The position numbers were made by a program, and so were the translations under genes. A stretch of DNA of 33,210 nt from Onchocerca volvulus (taxonomy: Eukaryota; Nematoda; Chromadorea; Rhabditida; Onchocercidae): NCBI GenBank assembly GCA_000499405.2, contig HG738169.1, positions 1 through 33,210 on the forward strand. Reading direction: 5' to 3'. A model generated the notes under the pieces. That model saw only the letters and a program-made list of their open reading frames with translations, was not told the DNA's origin and did no database searches. Of this stretch, positions 30,201 to 33,210 are shown in pieces. Position 1 is the stretch's first letter. Each line of letters starts with the position of its first letter.

Positions 30201-32648
30201 ATGGACGATCACGTTATCACAAACGGAACAAACTCCTCGACGAGTATGATGGGTATTAAATTGTGGGCATTTGCAATATTTTCCTCATTCTTACTATATA
30301 GTTTCATTGCTAATATAATACTATTAATCGTGCTTTATAAAAATGAAAGTATTTCTGTTAATCGAACATTCACTTATGTTTCTCTACAATTGATCATTTG
30401 CTCCTTCATCAGTTATATTCCGCAAGTGGCAATTGTTCTACCTGAAATTTTATATGAGGATTTGTTTAACGGTAAGTTGTCGTTGACTTAAATAAACGAT
30501 CCTTAAAAACTAGTTTTCCTTTTCTTTTCTTTTATTACTTCTGTTTTACTTTTTTAGATTTCAATTTTACTTCTAAATGGTAATCTGACGACAAAATTAT
30601 CACTTTATCTCTTCTATGGTCCAAATCCAAAATATCACTTTCATTTTCAATGACAACCGCTTGCGTAATTGTTGATCAGTTTTGTATTTAAAAAGACTTT
30701 AGTTTAGATTTTTGGAAGGATATTTTTTATTCGTAAGGGATATTCTGATGAAATGATCAGAGTAGAAGGCTCATCTTTGCTAAACTTAATTAATAAGTAA
30801 TCTGCAAAAAAAAAAAGATTTCCTTGCAGATTTTTTTCTGTTTTTTAGAACACCAGTTTTGTTTTTTTGTTTTGTTTTTCTACAAATGAATGATAAGTTA
30901 ATAAAAAAAAAAATATCGTTTTATTTCATCCGTGCTTTTGATGACAAAAAAAAATTATTTTTTACGTAAAAATCTACGTAAACATCACTTTTAGATTTAG
31001 AAAGATATTTTTGCATGACAAAATTTCCATGTGGATTTATTTTTCAAAGAATAAAAATTATTAAATATTGCAGAATACAAGACGTCATTTATTTACCAAT
31101 TCGGAATATCCATAGAAACGTTTTCCTTCTTCGCAGTACTGATGTTCACATTTCTTTTGGCATTAACTCGTTATGTGTTTTTCAACTTGCCACGACTAAA
31201 TTATATTTTTACCGGAATAAAGATGCATTTAATTGCGGCTTTCATGTGGTTGTTTATTACAAGTAAGTTTTCAAAAAATAATTATGAATTCATGGATTAA
31301 AAAAATAGGAAATACACTGATTTACATAATTGTTCGTACTAATAATTATTCGTACTGATTTACATATCTTATCCGTACTAATACCTCAATCGATGGAAAA
31401 AACCGCAAATTATGGATCCGAAATTCACGACTAATTTGGGCAATTTTTCAGTCATTACAATTTCGGACATGCATTTCTGCAAACAAGAATTCAATGGTAC
31501 TCGCTTGCAATGGGTAAGAAAGCATGACGGATCTCGAATGGATTCACAATTAAGACTGTAAGATAATTTTTTGACGATTAAATTTGATTTATAATTTATT
31601 GTAAAGTTTTATGAATTCCGATAATTTACGATGTAGAAATTTTCTTCGTTATTCAGTTTCAAGCAATATTTAACATTCGGACTACCGATAATCATTTTTA
31701 TTATGCACATAGCAATATTCAACAATCTGCGACAAAAGCGTAACAGCGTTTCGCCCTATGAATCAGGCGAAAATCATAATATTTCATGTAAGTATTGAAC
31801 TTTCTGAAACTTTATCTAATTAGTGCAATTAATTCAAGCGGTGAGTCGTTAGACATATTCGAGAGAGATAAACGTGGAGGCAAATAAAAGATATATAGTA
31901 AAGTATTAAATGAAGAGTTTATCGATGTTCTATTTAGGGTAAAATGTCTGTTTGAAACTGCTCCAAAATTGATTAGAAATGAACTATAAAACTCAATCTT
32001 TCATCTGGGTTGAGTTCATAAATTGAACTTACTTTTTTGACAACTTTGAACAATGCTTTTTTAGCCCTGTTCCACACTTTATCACTTCCTGTTCTTAAAG
32101 GTCTGAGAATTTTTTTGAAAATTTGAGAATTTGTCTGAAAATTTTGCAGAAATTTCTTCAGTAATTGCCTAATTGTTACATTTTTAGGTATAACAGAAAT
32201 ATACAAGTGTAGATTCGTAAAAGTGACCGACAAAAATAATGAAAGGTGTTGTGTATTCTTAAATCTTTTTGACATGATTAATTTATGTACTAAAATTTGA
32301 ATATTTATTCATTTCCAGAAATTATTGTCGAAGAGTTTTCTGCAATTTCTCAATGCAATTTCAATTTATTTTATCTTCATTTTCAGGAATAAGCAGGAGA
32401 TAATAATTCTCATTCAAGGAGCAATTTTTTGTGCCCTCGCAGAATTAGAAATTCTTTCATTCAAATTTCTAAGGAAGATATCAATTACCTATGGTTATAA
32501 AGCTAACATTCATGTGAATATTTTTGTTAATTGTGCAATCATTTGTCTTAGCGCTATTCAACCTACCGTATATTTCATCTGTAACAAACGAATTCGTCAC
32601 TATGTAATCTTTGAATTAATGTCAAAACTTAAGACGCAAAAGGAATGA
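30201..32648 (+). CDS. Serpentine chemoreceptor-like 7TM receptor, right copy
   Basis: Exons 30201-30471, 31074-31262, 31452-31557, 31657-31787, 32188-32245 and 32387-32648 give 338 residues. Exon lengths and phases are exactly those of the left copy. The seven transmembrane segments, LALTRYVFF at the end of TM3, the loop Cys (HFCKQEF) and the C-terminal SAIQPTVYFICNKRIRHYV are retained. By hand count about 52 residues differ from the left copy: 3 in exon 1, 14 in exon 2, 7 in exon 3, 5 in exon 4, 6 in exon 5 and 17 in exon 6. There are only about 19 silent changes. No stop, frameshift or splice-site loss is seen, so both genes look functional. AATAAA occurs about 105 bp after the stop. The subfamily (Srx/Srt-like) is uncertain. 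Confidence 0.85.
31973..32240 (-). CDS. Open antisense frame in 7TM intron 4 (right), unknown
   Basis: On the minus strand a frame of about 89 codons runs through intron 4 and across exon 5 of the receptor. It starts near LYISVIPKNVTIRQLLKKF and ends ERLSFIVHF-stop. It contains a Lys-rich helical part (VWNRAKKALFKVVKK). The equivalent left-arm frame is interrupted. The part overlapping exon 5 may be a mere shadow, but the intronic part reads like protein. A nested gene exon or gene remnant is possible, and I recognise no family. Confidence 0.3.
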
Positions 32649-32749
32649 TTGCTATAACACGAATATCATCAATGCTTTCAAAGAAATATTGTTTTCATTC
32701 TTGTCAACACTAATAATTCTCTTATGCTTTATTTCTCAGTGGCACTTAT

Positions 32750-33210
32750 ATTCGAATAAATTATTTTTAAATTTGAAATTGTTCTTTAAAAGAAAAAAAA
32801 AAATCCAGCTTTTTTTTTTTTAGGAAAATTTCAAAGAATCAAGTATGTTGCATTTCTGCTATGACTAATAAATTATTCAGCATGAAAACTTCCTGCCCAT
32901 AATAATTAAATGATTATATGCAACCTTAAATTCTTTGGATATTTACCGTTTTTTTAAATGCTTTATATTTTTATATAAAATTATTTCAAAATAATTTAAT
33001 ATGCAAACTGAAAACAGAACGATTAAATCATCTGTAAGAAGAAAAAGAAAATGCTATGAATTAGAAAGATGCGAACATAATTTTTTGTTATTTCAAATGA
33101 TAAAATGTTCTACGGGAAATAAAATCAAAAATTAATCGTTTTTTACTTAAAATACGAATTCGTCCTAAAGGCTGAAAAAAATTACTTCGATGAAAGCAAT
33201 TTATTACTTT
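32750..33210. other. AT-rich flank beyond the right arm
   Basis: There is no ORF, repeat shared with the rest of the window, or RNA gene that I can see. It marks sequence outside the inverted duplication. Confidence 0.6.

Larger units (their letters stand above)
26737..32745. repeat. Right arm of large inverted duplication
   Basis: This is the reverse-complement partner of 2935-9000. The outer limit is about 32745, just past TTTATTTCTCAGT, about 100 bp after the 7TM stop codon. Beyond it the two flanks are unrelated. The arm includes a 0.7-kb block (28950-29690) that replaces 0.24 kb in the left arm. Confidence 0.9.

Overview
The window reads as AT-rich (roughly a quarter G+C by eye) metazoan nuclear DNA, most likely from a nematode. 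The argument for a nematode is two copies of a six-exon, 338-residue serpentine chemoreceptor-like 7TM gene with short GT-AG introns, embedded in Helitron debris. I cannot name the species. Nothing prokaryotic is present, and I found no tRNA, rRNA or CRISPR array.

Layout, left to right. 1-788: 5' end of a minus-strand Helitron (H1) running off the left edge. 789-2436: a block with a single-domain CRESS-DNA-type Rep endonuclease ORF, a convergent small ORF and iteron-like repeats. 2935-9000: left arm of a large imperfect inverted duplication, with the 7TM gene on the minus strand and a truncated Helitron (H2) upstream of it. 8838-11220: direct second copy of 1-2436, so a second Helitron 5' end and a second Rep ORF that has lost its ATG. 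11221-13925: a 2.7-kb segment found only here, with a small three-exon gene for a predicted single-pass membrane protein and a possible truncated paralogue. 13926-14265: direct copy of 2435-2790. 14266-23390: a gene-poor AT-rich stretch. 23395-26733: a third, longer but broken Helitron (H3, minus strand) that still shows the Helitron N-terminal domain and carries an exon-like insert in its 5' region. 26737-32745: right arm of the inverted duplication, with a truncated Helitron (H2') and the 7TM gene on the plus strand. 32750-33210: unannotated AT-rich sequence.

The window is therefore a segmentally duplicated, Helitron-rich locus. The host genes I can support are the two 7TM receptors, which diverge from each other, and the small membrane-protein gene. 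All six exons of both receptor copies have consistent phases and splice sites. Their replacement differences cluster in TM3, the second extracellular loop, the start of TM5 and the third extracellular loop, while exon 1 and the C-terminal tail are nearly identical. The mobile part is unusual in placing two unrelated HUH-endonuclease lineages side by side: Helitron Rep remnants and a CRESS-type Rep.

All splice models, alignments and difference counts were made by hand from the sequence. Family assignments rest on recognised motifs, not on searches.
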